From Chryseobacterium gleum (GTDB lineage Bacteria; Bacteroidota; Bacteroidia; Flavobacteriales_D; Sanyastnellaceae), in NCBI GenBank assembly GCA_945881835.1, contig CAMCVP010000001.1, forward strand, positions 1-64,000: a stretch of DNA of 64,000 nt, read 5' to 3'. Positions 34,334-44,355 of the stretch are shown in pieces; the stretch's first letter is position 1, and each line of letters begins with the position of its first letter. The position numbers and the translations under genes were made by a program. The notes beneath the pieces are model-generated. The model searched no databases, was not told the origin of the DNA, and worked only from the letters and a program-made list of their open reading frames with translations.

Positions 34334-37300
34334 GTGAAAGAAATTGCCCTACGCCTCCTTTCAAGAGCCATTTTCGTAATGGCCCTTTGTGTTTCTGGCT
34401 GGTTGGCCTGGGCAAACACTTCGGTTGAGACACGCGTCATTGCGAAGTCGAATCATAATTTTGTTTTTGCTCCTGATACCGTAACGCCAATTTGGCCAAA
34501 CAATGACAGTCCTGCTCCGAGTGAGGGAGGCAGCGGTATCGAAATTCCATTGCCGTCAAACATTCACTATTCAGTAGAATACAATCCAGCCACAGGACGT
34601 TACGAAGTCGTGCAGAAAATCGGAGATAAGTTCGATTATCGCAGGCCGACTACTATGGATATGGAAGATTTTCTTGACTTCCAATTAGATAAAAATGTCT
34701 CGAAGTATTGGAACAAAATCAAGGACGATAAGTCTGCTGCAAACAAGGAGTTTGCTCCAGTAATTAAAGTTGGGGGAGATAACTTCGAACATATTTTTGG
34801 TTCGAATGAAATTGAAATTCGACCTCAAGGTTCAGCCGAATTAACGTTCGGTTTAAACTCTCAACGTACTGAAAACCCTCGTATTCCAGAGCGTCAGCGT
34901 AAAAACACTAACTTCAACTTCGATCAGAAAATTCAAATGAATGTCATTGGTAACATTGGCACCAAGATGAAGTTAAAGGTGAACTACAATACGGAAAGCA
35001 CCTTCGAATTCGAGAACAACATGAAGGTGGAATACACCGGCGATGAAGACCAAGTCATGCGCAAAATTGAATTGGGTACTGTTGCGCTTCCATTAACAGG
35101 AACGCTTATGCCCGGAAGCCTTGGTTTATTCGGAGCGAAGATTGAAACTCAATGGGGCAAGCTAAAGAACACAACCATTTTAACTCAACAAAAGGGTGAG
35201 CGAAAGGAAATCACGGTTCAAGGAGGGGCACAAACAACGCGCTTCGATATTGCCGCAGATAATTACGAGGCGAACCGACATTATTTCCTTTCAGGATATT
35301 TCAGAGACAATTACGACAATGCTTTGGCCGCGCTTCCTGTTGTAAACAGTGGAGTGAACATTACCCGAATTGAAGTTTGGGTAGTTAACCAGCAGGCCAA
35401 TACGCAAGACGTTCGGAATATTTTAGCATTTACTGATTTGGGGGAAAACTCTCAGTATTTGGCAACCGATTACAACAATTCAACACTTTTCAATCCGGGT
35501 CAACTTCAAAACCCAGACAACGAAAACAACAACCTTTACAATGTTGTTTCGAACAACCAAAATATTTTAGATTTTTCAAATGCTAATGCGGCCATTCAGT
35601 CGCTAGGATATGGAATGCGCCAAGGTATTCATTATGAAAGAGTCGGTAACGCAAGAAAATTGACGCCCTCTGAGTACACGTACAATTCTCGTTTGGGTTT
35701 CATTTCATTGAAGCAATCATTAAATAACGCCGAAGTTTTAGGGGTGTCCTACGAATACACGCTTAACGGTCAAACCTATCAGGTAGGTACGCTTTCTCAA
35801 GACGGAATAGCTGCACCACAAGCCTTAATGTTAAAGATGTTGAAGTCTTCTATCACCTTGGTGAAGTTGACAAACGGTGATCCTTCTCCGCTTTGGAAAA
35901 ACATGATGAAGAACGTCTACAACTTGGAGTCGTTTGGAATTTCTCCTGATAAGTTTCGTCTTGAAGTGTGGTACAACAACCCGGCAACGGGTGTGAACAT
36001 GAACTACATTCCACGAGAACCTCTCAGCGGGACACTTCTTTTACAGGTAATGAACCTCGATAGAATTGATGCCCAGCAAATGCCTGGAAGCGATGGTTTC
36101 TTCGACTTTGTTCCGAATGCGTCAACTGCAGGAGGATTGATAGACGCCTCTTCCGGACGCGTCTTTTTCCCAGTTGTCGAACCATTTGGTTCGCACCTGT
36201 CCGATAAAATATACGCGGGACTGGGAAACACACCGCAGGCTGCACAAGTGGTTTCGCAAGTAGTCTTCCAAGCGTTGTACGATTCAACCAAAACGGCAGC
36301 CCAAATCGGTTTCCCTCAATTGAATCGCTTCAGAATTAAAGGAGAATATCAAAGCGCTTCTGGTTCAGAAATTTCACTGAATGCATTAAATATTCCGCAG
36401 GGTGCCGTTACAGTTACAGCAGGTGGAATGAGACTTGTTGAAGGAACCGACTTCACGGTGAATTATAATTTGGGAAAGGTTACAATCCTCAATGAAAGCA
36501 TCATGAGCTCCGGTCAGCCAATAAAGGTGGCTGTTGAGAGTAACTCCATGTTTAATCTGCAATACAAAACCTTATTGGGAAGTAGATTCGATTACAAGTT
36601 TTCTGAAAATTTGGCCATGGGAGCCACTTTCATGAATTTGAAGGAACGTCCCCTTACCCAAAAAGTAAATGCTGGAGACGACCCCGTGAACAACGGTATG
36701 ATTGGTTTCGATATGAATTTCCAGAAGGAAGTTCCAATCATTACGAAATGGATAGATCGTATACCTGGAATTCAAACCAAAGAAAAGTCTACCGTTACCT
36801 TCAATCTAGAAGCCGCGAAAATTTTCCCAGGTCATTCACGAGCAATTTCGAAGGATGGAAATGCATACGTAGATGATTTCGAAGGAAGCCAAAGTGTCAT
36901 AGACTTGCGTTCTTTGAATCAGTGGTTCCTCGCTTCAACTCCGAAATTACAATCTTCACTTTTCCCTGAAGGAGATTTTGAAGACAGCTTGGTGTATGGC
37001 GCGAATCGCGCTCAATTGTCTTGGTATATCATTGATCCACTGTTTTACCGAAACAGTTCATACACACCTCCGAACATTACTGCAGATATGCAAAGCGATC
37101 ACCGCATGCGCGAGGTTTTGGAATCAGAGGTTTTCCCGAACAGACAATTGCCTTCAGGTACTCCACCGAACATCACGTGTTTAGATTTGACCTATTATCC
37201 AGACCAACGTGGTATGTACAATTACGATTTGCCGAATGGTTATTCGGGCAGAACCGCGGGATTGAATGACGACGGTACATTGAAAGATCCAGCTTCTCGT

Positions 37301-40300
37301 TGGGGAGGTATTCAACGTGCGTTAACCACAACAGATTTCGAAACGTCAAACGTTCAATTCATACAGTTTTGGGTAATGGATCCGTTCAATGAAGATTCTG
37401 AAAACGCTCAAGGGGGTGACCTTTATTTCAACTTGGGAAATGTTTCGGAAGACATCATGAATGATTCGCACATGAGTTTCGAAAACGGATTTCCATCTGC
37501 GAACAATGACTTGCCTATTGAGCAAGGAACTTGGGGAAATTATCCTTCACCTACAACATTCAATGTTGTTAACGCCTTTGATTACACTTCAGGAAATTAC
37601 GAGCAGCAAGATATTGGATTAGACGGATTGAACTCTGCAGCTGAGCAATCGTATTTTGCCAATTGGTTGTTACAAGTTCAGGGCTTTCTAACGCCAGATG
37701 CCTATGCGAAATATCAGCAGGATCCTTCTGCAGATAATTTCAGTTACTTCCGCAGTTCTCAAGCAGATGCGGCTAACTTGAACACCCTTGAGCGTTACAA
37801 GAACTTTAACAGGTACGAAGGGAATTCCAATACCAACACACCAGACGGATATCCGATTGCCGCAACTACAATTCCGAATTCGGAAGACATAAATCAAGAC
37901 ATTACGCTAAACACCATTGAAAGTTATTTTCAATATAAGGTTAGTCTTCGTCCTGGTGATTTAGGAGATGCTAATTTGGGAAGGAATTACATCACAGACA
38001 CTTTCGTAACAACGAAGACAACGGCGAATAACGAAGAGCGACAAATTCGTTGGTATCAGTTCAAAATTCCAATCAAAGAGTTTGAGAAGCGTGTGGGAAG
38101 TATTCCTGATTTCAGGTCAATTCGATACATGCGAATGTATTTAAAGGGTTGGGAAGAACCAGTAACCTTGCGTTTTGCGCGTTTGGAATTGGTGCGCGGC
38201 GAATGGCGCAAATATGATTACACCTTAGCCGGAAATCAAGAACAAGAAATTAACGACGATCCAGAAACGTCGTTCAACATTGCTGCTGTAAACATTGAAG
38301 AAAATGGAAATCGCGAGCCTGTTCCATACGTGGTTCCTCCAGGAATTATTCGTGAGCAAGACGTTGCCTCTGCCAACTTGAGAAATTTGAATGAGCAATC
38401 ACTTTCGTTAAGTGTATGCAATTTGAAAGATGGAGATGCGCGTGCAACCTATAAAAATGTGAAGTATGACTTGCGACAATACAAGCGTCTTCGAATGTTC
38501 GCGCACGCAGAAGCGGCGGGTATACAATCTGAATTAAAAGACAACGACGTTTCCGTATTCATTCGCTTGGGTTCTGACTTCGATCAGAACTATTATGAAT
38601 ACGAAGTGCCTATGAGCGTGACGCCGTGGTACACTAATAACGACGACGAAATTTGGCCTGGAGATAATAATTTTGATATTCAACTTTCAGATTTACAAAA
38701 TCTGAAAATAAATAGGCCTTCATCAACATCTGTATTGTCTGTTGTAGATACCATTCTCGACAACAACGTTCACCTTTCTGTAAAAGGAAATCCGAATTTG
38801 GCCAACATTACAACTATGATGATTGGTATTCGAAATCCCGATAAGGACACCAATCCTTTTGGCGTGGTCGATGACGGAAGAGGGAAATGTGCAACCGTTT
38901 GGGTAAACGAATTAAGACTGTCTGAATTCGATGAGAAATCGGGTTCTGCGGCAATTGCACGATTGAATGCACAATTGGCAGATTTTGGTAACCTTGCAGT
39001 ATCGGGAAATATAAGTACTCCTGGATGGGGTGCAATAGAACAGCGCGTGCAGCAAAGACAACAAGAAACGAAGATGGGTCTCGATGCGAGCAGCACATTG
39101 CAGCTTGGAAAATTCTTCCCTAAAGATTGGGGAGTGCAATTACCAATGTATTTAGGCTTCTCGGAAAATGTTCAAACCCCTCGTTACAGTCCTCTTCAAC
39201 CAGACATTCAAATGACGGATTTGCCGACATTGAATAAACCATTGAAGCAAAAATCGCAAACGTATACGAAGCGAAGAAGTATCAATTTCACAAATGTGAA
39301 AATTGCACCGAAGAAAGATGCTGCTGCAGCAAAAGGGGTTGGACTTCCAGGGGCCGACGATAAAGGGAAGACCGGAACACAAGCTGCTCCAACCAATTCC
39401 GATAAGCCGAAGTTTTATGGAGTAGACAATTTCTCTGTTTCATATGCCTACAACGAAACGTATTTCCGCGATATCAATACCGATTGGCGCTTGCAAAAGC
39501 AATATCAAGGAGCTTTCGATTATAGCTTCACCAACAAGCCAAAGGAATTTAAACCGCTTGCGAATATTCCAATTATTAAAACTTCGAAATATTTGAAGTG
39601 GTTGAAAGAGTTCAATTTCTACGCGGGTATTAAGCAAATGAGTTTCAGAACAGAAATGAATCGATCGTATGAAACAAGCAGAATCAGAAACAATTCATTG
39701 GAGTTAACGGGGGTTTACAGCGACATGCTCATTCAGACTCAAGCGCAAAAGAATTGGAATTGGACAAGGAATTATTCCATGAAATATGATTTGACAAAGA
39801 ATTTGAAAACTGATTTCGCGGCGAGCAATATTGCTTTGGTAGGCGAGCCTAGAGGGGTCATTAATAAGACAGATGTGGATTGGTATCAGTCTTATAAAGA
39901 TTCTGTGTGGAATAACATTCAGAATTTCGGTGAAACAACGACTTATAATCACAACGTTGGTGTTACCTACAAACTGCCGCTTGATAAATTTCCATTGTTG
40001 AATTTCATGAGTGCTGATGCGAGATATGGAGGAACATTCAGATGGGATCGAGCTCCGTTCACTCAAGATACATTGGGAAACACCATTCAGAATAGTCGCC
40101 AAATTCAGTTGAATGCCCAAGGTAATTTCGAGACGTTGTACAACAATGTCCCTCGATTGAAACAAGCATTAACAGGAAAGAAGCCAGATGCCGGAAAGAA
40201 GCCGGATGCTGGTAAAAAAGATGACCCCACGAAAAAGGACGGATTCGGAGATGACTTAACGAAGAAAGACAAAAAAGAAAAAGTAGATCCGTTAGATGTT

Positions 40301-41755
40301 GCCCTTCGTTTCTTTATGATGGTTCGAACCGTGAATGGAAGTTACACGAAAAATGAAGGCCTACTCTTGCCAGGATACGAGAATAGCACGAGTATTTTAG
40401 GATTCGACAATCAGTTTGACGGACCGGGAATAGGATTCCTTGTAGGACAGCAGAATACAGATCTCATGGGCAACCCAACGGGTCGAAATTTCGCGACAGA
40501 TGCCGCTAGCAATGATTGGTTGGTGCAACGACAGTCGTTGAACATTCAGTACAACGAAACCTTCACTGAAACATGGAATGCGAAAATGAATTTGGAGCCC
40601 TTCCGCTATTTCAAGGTTGAACTTTCAGCCACTCGTCAGGAAGGAAGAAATTACAACTCGTTTTTCAGATACGATCCAACCATTGACGACTTCGCTTTCC
40701 AATCTCCTATGGAGACCGGTAATTTCTCAGCTTCAATTATCACATGGAACACCGCGTTCACAAAAGACGATAAAGAAAACAACTATGCTAGTCCTATATT
40801 CGATCAGTTACTTGCGAATAGAAGAGAAATTTCAAGTCGTTGGAACGATGAGACCTATCAGTTGGCGAATCCGAATGATTCAGGTTATTACGATGGTTTT
40901 GGTTCACTTTCGCAGAATGTAGTTATTCCTTCTTTCATAGCAGCCTATTCAGGAAAGTCAGTAGATGAAGTTGCACTGAATCCTTTTGCAACGAAGGCGC
41001 AACCCAATTGGAAAATTACGTACGACGGTCTAACGAAATTGCCGGCCGTAAAGAAGTACTTCAAGCAGTTCAATGTTTCCCACAATTATCGTTCAACAGC
41101 AACGGCTTCTTATGTCACGAACTTGAAGTATGAGGAATTTAATAACCTTCCTTCGGCCATAGATCAAAGTGCAGAGCAGAACTTTGTTTCTCAGCAGCAA
41201 ATAGGTACAGTAACCCTTACAGAGTCAATGTCGCCATTGGTTGGATTCGACATGACCTTGAAGACAAAGAAAGTGAATGACCCTCTAATAAAGCTAGAAT
41301 ACAAGCGCGATAGAACAATTGCTTTGGGAATGGCCAACTACCAGATCACAGAAACCAAGAGCAACAGTTTTGTCATTGGTCTTGGATATAAAATTACCGA
41401 AGTCCCAAACCCGTTTGGAAGAAAAAAGGGCAGTAAACTTCCTGTAAAATTATTAGACAAATCAACCTTGAATCTGCGTGTCGACTTCACCATTCGCGAG
41501 AACTTTACTTTGATTAGAAAAATTGAAGAGCAACAGAATCAAGTAACTGCTGGACAAACATTATTTAGTGTGAAGTCAAGCGCAGACATGGCCATAAGTG
41601 ATAAGTTAACACTTCGTTTCTTCTACGATCATCAAATAAACAAGCCTGCAATCTCAACCAGTTTCCAAACGTCGAACATTTCGACAGGCTTGGCCATTCG
41701 CTTCACATTAAACGGTTCAGGAGGCTCAAATACCGCTCAGCCGCAGGGTCCATAA
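34334..41755 (+). CDS. sprA: SprA/Sov, outer-membrane translocon of the type IX secretion system
   Basis: A giant 2473-residue outer-membrane protein that forms the T9SS conduit (SprA of Flavobacterium, Sov of Porphyromonas). The start is GTG at 34334, with a signal-like segment FVMALCVSGWLAWA following; an ATG at 34379 is the alternative. The SprA family pattern is seen early: FEHIFGSNEIEIRPQGSAE, then GNIGTKMKLKVNYNTE. Further on are VDDFEGSQSVIDLRS and repeated amphipathic barrel strands to the end. Around residues 1948-1986 is a Lys/Asp-rich hydrophilic linker with an 18-bp repeat. The maeB-ruvA-sprA order is recalled as typical of gliding Flavobacteriales. Cargo for it is encoded elsewhere in the window. 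Confidence 0.96.
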   Translation: MKEIALRLLSRAIFVMALCVSGWLAWANTSVETRVIAKSNHNFVFAPDTVTPIWPNNDSPAPSEGGSGIEIPLPSNIHYSVEYNPATGRYEVVQKIGDKFDYRRPTTMDMEDFLDFQLDKNVSKYWNKIKDDKSAANKEFAPVIKVGGDNFEHIFGSNEIEIRPQGSAELTFGLNSQRTENPRIPERQRKNTNFNFDQKIQMNVIGNIGTKMKLKVNYNTESTFEFENNMKVEYTGDEDQVMRKIELGTVALPLTGTLMPGSLGLFGAKIETQWGKLKNTTILTQQKGERKEITVQGGAQTTRFDIAADNYEANRHYFLSGYFRDNYDNALAALPVVNSGVNITRIEVWVVNQQANTQDVRNILAFTDLGENSQYLATDYNNSTLFNPGQLQNPDNENNNLYNVVSNNQNILDFSNANAAIQSLGYGMRQGIHYERVGNARKLTPSEYTYNSRLGFISLKQSLNNAEVLGVSYEYTLNGQTYQVGTLSQDGIAAPQALMLKMLKSSITLVKLTNGDPSPLWKNMMKNVYNLESFGISPDKFRLEVWYNNPATGVNMNYIPREPLSGTLLLQVMNLDRIDAQQMPGSDGFFDFVPNASTAGGLIDASSGRVFFPVVEPFGSHLSDKIYAGLGNTPQAAQVVSQVVFQALYDSTKTAAQIGFPQLNRFRIKGEYQSASGSEISLNALNIPQGAVTVTAGGMRLVEGTDFTVNYNLGKVTILNESIMSSGQPIKVAVESNSMFNLQYKTLLGSRFDYKFSENLAMGATFMNLKERPLTQKVNAGDDPVNNGMIGFDMNFQKEVPIITKWIDRIPGIQTKEKSTVTFNLEAAKIFPGHSRAISKDGNAYVDDFEGSQSVIDLRSLNQWFLASTPKLQSSLFPEGDFEDSLVYGANRAQLSWYIIDPLFYRNSSYTPPNITADMQSDHRMREVLESEVFPNRQLPSGTPPNITCLDLTYYPDQRGMYNYDLPNGYSGRTAGLNDDGTLKDPASRWGGIQRALTTTDFETSNVQFIQFWVMDPFNEDSENAQGGDLYFNLGNVSEDIMNDSHMSFENGFPSANNDLPIEQGTWGNYPSPTTFNVVNAFDYTSGNYEQQDIGLDGLNSAAEQSYFANWLLQVQGFLTPDAYAKYQQDPSADNFSYFRSSQADAANLNTLERYKNFNRYEGNSNTNTPDGYPIAATTIPNSEDINQDITLNTIESYFQYKVSLRPGDLGDANLGRNYITDTFVTTKTTANNEERQIRWYQFKIPIKEFEKRVGSIPDFRSIRYMRMYLKGWEEPVTLRFARLELVRGEWRKYDYTLAGNQEQEINDDPETSFNIAAVNIEENGNREPVPYVVPPGIIREQDVASANLRNLNEQSLSLSVCNLKDGDARATYKNVKYDLRQYKRLRMFAHAEAAGIQSELKDNDVSVFIRLGSDFDQNYYEYEVPMSVTPWYTNNDDEIWPGDNNFDIQLSDLQNLKINRPSSTSVLSVVDTILDNNVHLSVKGNPNLANITTMMIGIRNPDKDTNPFGVVDDGRGKCATVWVNELRLSEFDEKSGSAAIARLNAQLADFGNLAVSGNISTPGWGAIEQRVQQRQQETKMGLDASSTLQLGKFFPKDWGVQLPMYLGFSENVQTPRYSPLQPDIQMTDLPTLNKPLKQKSQTYTKRRSINFTNVKIAPKKDAAAAKGVGLPGADDKGKTGTQAAPTNSDKPKFYGVDNFSVSYAYNETYFRDINTDWRLQKQYQGAFDYSFTNKPKEFKPLANIPIIKTSKYLKWLKEFNFYAGIKQMSFRTEMNRSYETSRIRNNSLELTGVYSDMLIQTQAQKNWNWTRNYSMKYDLTKNLKTDFAASNIALVGEPRGVINKTDVDWYQSYKDSVWNNIQNFGETTTYNHNVGVTYKLPLDKFPLLNFMSADARYGGTFRWDRAPFTQDTLGNTIQNSRQIQLNAQGNFETLYNNVPRLKQALTGKKPDAGKKPDAGKKDDPTKKDGFGDDLTKKDKKEKVDPLDVALRFFMMVRTVNGSYTKNEGLLLPGYENSTSILGFDNQFDGPGIGFLVGQQNTDLMGNPTGRNFATDAASNDWLVQRQSLNIQYNETFTETWNAKMNLEPFRYFKVELSATRQEGRNYNSFFRYDPTIDDFAFQSPMETGNFSASIITWNTAFTKDDKENNYASPIFDQLLANRREISSRWNDETYQLANPNDSGYYDGFGSLSQNVVIPSFIAAYSGKSVDEVALNPFATKAQPNWKITYDGLTKLPAVKKYFKQFNVSHNYRSTATASYVTNLKYEEFNNLPSAIDQSAEQNFVSQQQIGTVTLTESMSPLVGFDMTLKTKKVNDPLIKLEYKRDRTIALGMANYQITETKSNSFVIGLGYKITEVPNPFGRKKGSKLPVKLLDKSTLNLRVDFTIRENFTLIRKIEEQQNQVTAGQTLFSVKSSADMAISDKLTLRFFYDHQINKPAISTSFQTSNISTGLAIRFTLNGSGGSNTAQPQGP
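40175..40228 (+). repeat. 18-bp tandem repeat inside sprA
   Basis: Units 40175-40192 and 40193-40210 encode GKKPDA, and a degraded third copy (40211-40228) encodes GKKDDP. It opens a Lys/Asp-rich stretch running to about 40290, likely a disordered loop between barrel strands. Confidence 0.75.
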
Positions 41756-41802
41756 GATTGAGATTGCCCGAACAGATTAAACTTTGTACTCAATTAGTAG
41801 CT

Positions 41803-41840
41803 CTTAACATCATTTTTGTGTTAAGTTCGTAACATACGAA
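41803..41840. promoter_or_regulatory. Two adjacent inverted repeats ahead of the VTC-domain gene
   Basis: CTTAACA (41803-41809) pairs with TGTTAAG (41819-41825). Immediately after it, TTCGTA-ACA-TACGAA (41826-41840) is a perfect 6-bp dyad ending one base before the ATG. There is no T tract, so neither looks like a terminator for sprA. They may be operators or a leader structure. Confidence 0.4.
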
Positions 41841-41841
41841 T

Positions 41842-42597
41842 ATGTTAGAGCCGATAGAGCAAATAGTGCAGCAGTTTAGTCCAATTACTTTGAAGGAAAT
41901 GGATGGCGTTGAATTAATGAATCGAACAGACACAAAGTTTGTTGTTTCGTTAGAACAATTGCTAGCAATCTTGGAAGCCGTTAAAACATCGTATGCCATT
42001 TTAGAGGTCAATGGAATCCGATTCAGTCACTACGACACCCTCTATTATGACACCAACGATTTTCTGTTCTACACCAAGCATCACAACGGTAAAAGAAATA
42101 GATGGAAGATTAGAAAGCGCTCTTATCTCGACAGTCAATTGAATTTTCTCGAATTGAAATTCAAAACCAATCGAGGTCGAACAGAAAAGCAAAGGATCGG
42201 TATTCCAGATATGGAAGGAAATTTAAGCGATGACGAGGAGCGATTTGTAGGATTTAAATCGGGTATTGAAGTCAACCTTTCACCAAAATTAGATAATCGA
42301 TTTACGAGACTAACCTTGGTTAATACCGAATTGAAAGAACGAATTACGATTGATTTGAATCTTTCTTTCGTGTGGAACGACACGAAAATGAATCTTCATA
42401 ATGTGATTATTGTTGAAGTGAAGCAAAAGCGGCGAAATCGTTTTTCTCCGTTTGTAGTGGCCTTGAAGAAGTTGCAAATTCACGAGGAAAGCATAAGTAA
42501 ATATTGTTTGGGAGTGGCCTTACTCGTGCCTTTTGTGAAAAAGAATAACTTCAAAGAGAAATTATTAAAAGTCAATAAATTAGAATCAATAAAATAA
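41842..42597 (+). CDS. VTC-domain (polyphosphate polymerase-like) protein
   Basis: A 251-residue cytosolic protein with a VTC/CYTH-like tunnel fold. Family features seen: LMNRTDTKFVVS near the N-terminus, YYDTNDFLFYTKHHNGKRNRWKIRKR in segments with many basic residues, FLELKFKTNRGRTEKQR and IIVEVKQKR. The alternating Lys/Arg and Glu residues in the strands are those that bind polyphosphate and metal in yeast Vtc4. It is followed by a DUF4956 membrane gene, a frequent partner. Polymerase activity itself is inferred. Confidence 0.85.
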   Translation: MLEPIEQIVQQFSPITLKEMDGVELMNRTDTKFVVSLEQLLAILEAVKTSYAILEVNGIRFSHYDTLYYDTNDFLFYTKHHNGKRNRWKIRKRSYLDSQLNFLELKFKTNRGRTEKQRIGIPDMEGNLSDDEERFVGFKSGIEVNLSPKLDNRFTRLTLVNTELKERITIDLNLSFVWNDTKMNLHNVIIVEVKQKRRNRFSPFVVALKKLQIHEESISKYCLGVALLVPFVKKNNFKEKLLKVNKLESIK

Positions 42598-42601
42598 GAT
42601 T

Positions 42602-43294
42602 ATGTTAGATACCTTGAACGCGATTTTTATGCAATCAGATTTCGACCCAATGGGTGGAATGAAACTTATTCATCTGGAAGATTTTTTGGGTCTTATCATA
42701 CGCTTATCGGTTCACATGTTATTTGTGATGATTCTTGTTCGAGTTATATATTATCCTATAGCAAAGCGAAAAGACTTTTTGTTTACTTATTTGTTATTCA
42801 GTTTAACAATTTTCCTGATGTGTTTCATGCTTGAGAGTGTGAAACTTCAAATGGGATTTGCACTCGGATTGTTCGCTGTATTCGGAATTATTCGTTACAG
42901 AACAGATGCTATTCCAATCAAAGAAATGACATACTTGTTCGTTGTTATTGGCATGTCAGTGATGAACGCTTTGATAAACAAGAAAATTTCATTGATCGAA
43001 TTGTCATTCGCAAACCTCGTAATCATAGGTGCAACCTACGGCTTAGAGCGCGTTTGGTTGCTGCGCCATGAAGCACAAAAGATTATCGTTTATGAAAAAA
43101 TAGATTTGATCAAAGTGGGTAGAGAAGAGGAAATGAAAGCAGATATTGAAGAGAGAACGGGTATTAAAGTGAATCGTTTCGAAATTGGAAAAATCGATTT
43201 TCTTCGCGATACAGCACTGATTAAAATTTATTTCTTCGAAGACGAACAACAGAATCAAATGGATGATACCTTTTCGGGTAACATAAACATCTGA
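42602..43294 (+). CDS. DUF4956 membrane protein
   Basis: A 230-residue inner-membrane protein with about four hydrophobic helices (roughly residues 28-48, 60-78, 85-98 and 108-150) and a soluble C-terminal domain. The segment LGLFAVFGIIRYRTDAIPIKEMTYLF is the DUF4956 hallmark (given here as two motifs, FGIIRYRTD and IPIKEMTY). Four bases separate it from the VTC gene. A joint role in making or moving polyphosphate is inferred from this pairing. It ends 6 bases before the convergent NeuB-like gene with no terminator visible. Confidence 0.85.
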   Translation: MLDTLNAIFMQSDFDPMGGMKLIHLEDFLGLIIRLSVHMLFVMILVRVIYYPIAKRKDFLFTYLLFSLTIFLMCFMLESVKLQMGFALGLFAVFGIIRYRTDAIPIKEMTYLFVVIGMSVMNALINKKISLIELSFANLVIIGATYGLERVWLLRHEAQKIIVYEKIDLIKVGREEEMKADIEERTGIKVNRFEIGKIDFLRDTALIKIYFFEDEQQNQMDDTFSGNINI

Positions 43295-43300
43295 TAAATT

Positions 43301-44353
43301 TTATTTGAACATATTCCAGCGCAATACGTCGTCTTCAGCGATGTCTTGCGCTGTTTGCTTTCCTATCAATTGTGAAATGTCTTTGGGTGAAATGCCACTC
43401 GCAGGACGCTTCCATGTTAGATCTTCAAATGTTACAACGTGTCCAGCAGGCATAGCTTTTGCTGCCACTAAACTTCTTCTTGCATTTGCACGTGCAGGTG
43501 CTTCGTCATCAATGGCAGTTAATTCAAATCCACCCAACAATTCAACAGTTCTATCCAGACGTGAATGGAAATGCTTTAAATCTTCTTTATCCATTGCGTG
43601 GTAATGATCGTTACCCGGCAAGGTCTTATCATGAGTGAAGTGTTTTTCCAATACCGCGGCACCCAATATGGTCGCAACTTCAAGCGTATGCATGTCCTTT
43701 GGAAGGGTATGATCACTGTATCCTGGAACCGCTTGCGGGAAAGTCGAAATTAAATCTTTAATCATGCCCAAATGCGCATTCGGGTCTGGTGTTGGATAAT
43801 TCAACACACAGTGCATTAAGCAAAGTTTATTTCCATATTTCGCAATGGTCTCCACCGCTTGCTGAACCTCCCATTTGTATGAAGCACCAGTACTTAAGAT
43901 GATAGGCTTACCAAATTGGCATTGGTGTTCAATGAATGGAAGATTGGTAATATCTGAACTTGAAATCTTGTAAACGTTCATTAAATCGTTCAGGAAATTA
44001 GCGCTCTCCACATCGAAAGCTGTGCTCATGAATTCAATTCCAACCTCTTCGCAATAGCGCGCCAGTTGCTCGAATTCGGTCTTCCAAAACTTATCATATT
44101 TCTTGAATAGCTCAAACTGACTGCGCGTAGGTTCTTTGGTAATGTCCCAATAATACGGACTGTCTTTGCTTGCAATGGTTTCAGCTTTGTAAGTCTGAAA
44201 CTTAATGGCATTTGCTCCACCTTCCGCAGCTTCATCAATAAGTCTTTTTGCCAGATCCATGGAGCCTTCGTGATTCACGCCTGCTTCAGCAATGATAAAT
44301 GGACGAACGATTTTTTTTGAATCGTAGTTGTAGAGGAAATCGGTTAAGCTCAT
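43301..44353 (-). CDS. NeuB-family nonulosonic acid synthase
   Basis: A 350-residue enzyme that condenses phosphoenolpyruvate with a hexosamine to form a sialic-acid-like sugar. The TIM barrel (about 1-280) shows FIIAEAGVNHEGS, ANAIKFQTYKAE, PIILSTGAS, VPGYSDHT and VLEKHFTHDKTLPGNDH. The C-terminal SAF/antifreeze-like domain starts near RSLVAAKAMPAGH and ends WNMFK. Whether the product is neuraminic, legionaminic or pseudaminic acid cannot be said. No other nonulosonate genes are near. The ATG at 44353 lies two bases after the M20 gene. Confidence 0.9.
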   Translation of the reverse strand: MSLTDFLYNYDSKKIVRPFIIAEAGVNHEGSMDLAKRLIDEAAEGGANAIKFQTYKAETIASKDSPYYWDITKEPTRSQFELFKKYDKFWKTEFEQLARYCEEVGIEFMSTAFDVESANFLNDLMNVYKISSSDITNLPFIEHQCQFGKPIILSTGASYKWEVQQAVETIAKYGNKLCLMHCVLNYPTPDPNAHLGMIKDLISTFPQAVPGYSDHTLPKDMHTLEVATILGAAVLEKHFTHDKTLPGNDHYHAMDKEDLKHFHSRLDRTVELLGGFELTAIDDEAPARANARRSLVAAKAMPAGHVVTFEDLTWKRPASGISPKDISQLIGKQTAQDIAEDDVLRWNMFK

Positions 44354-44355
44354 GG

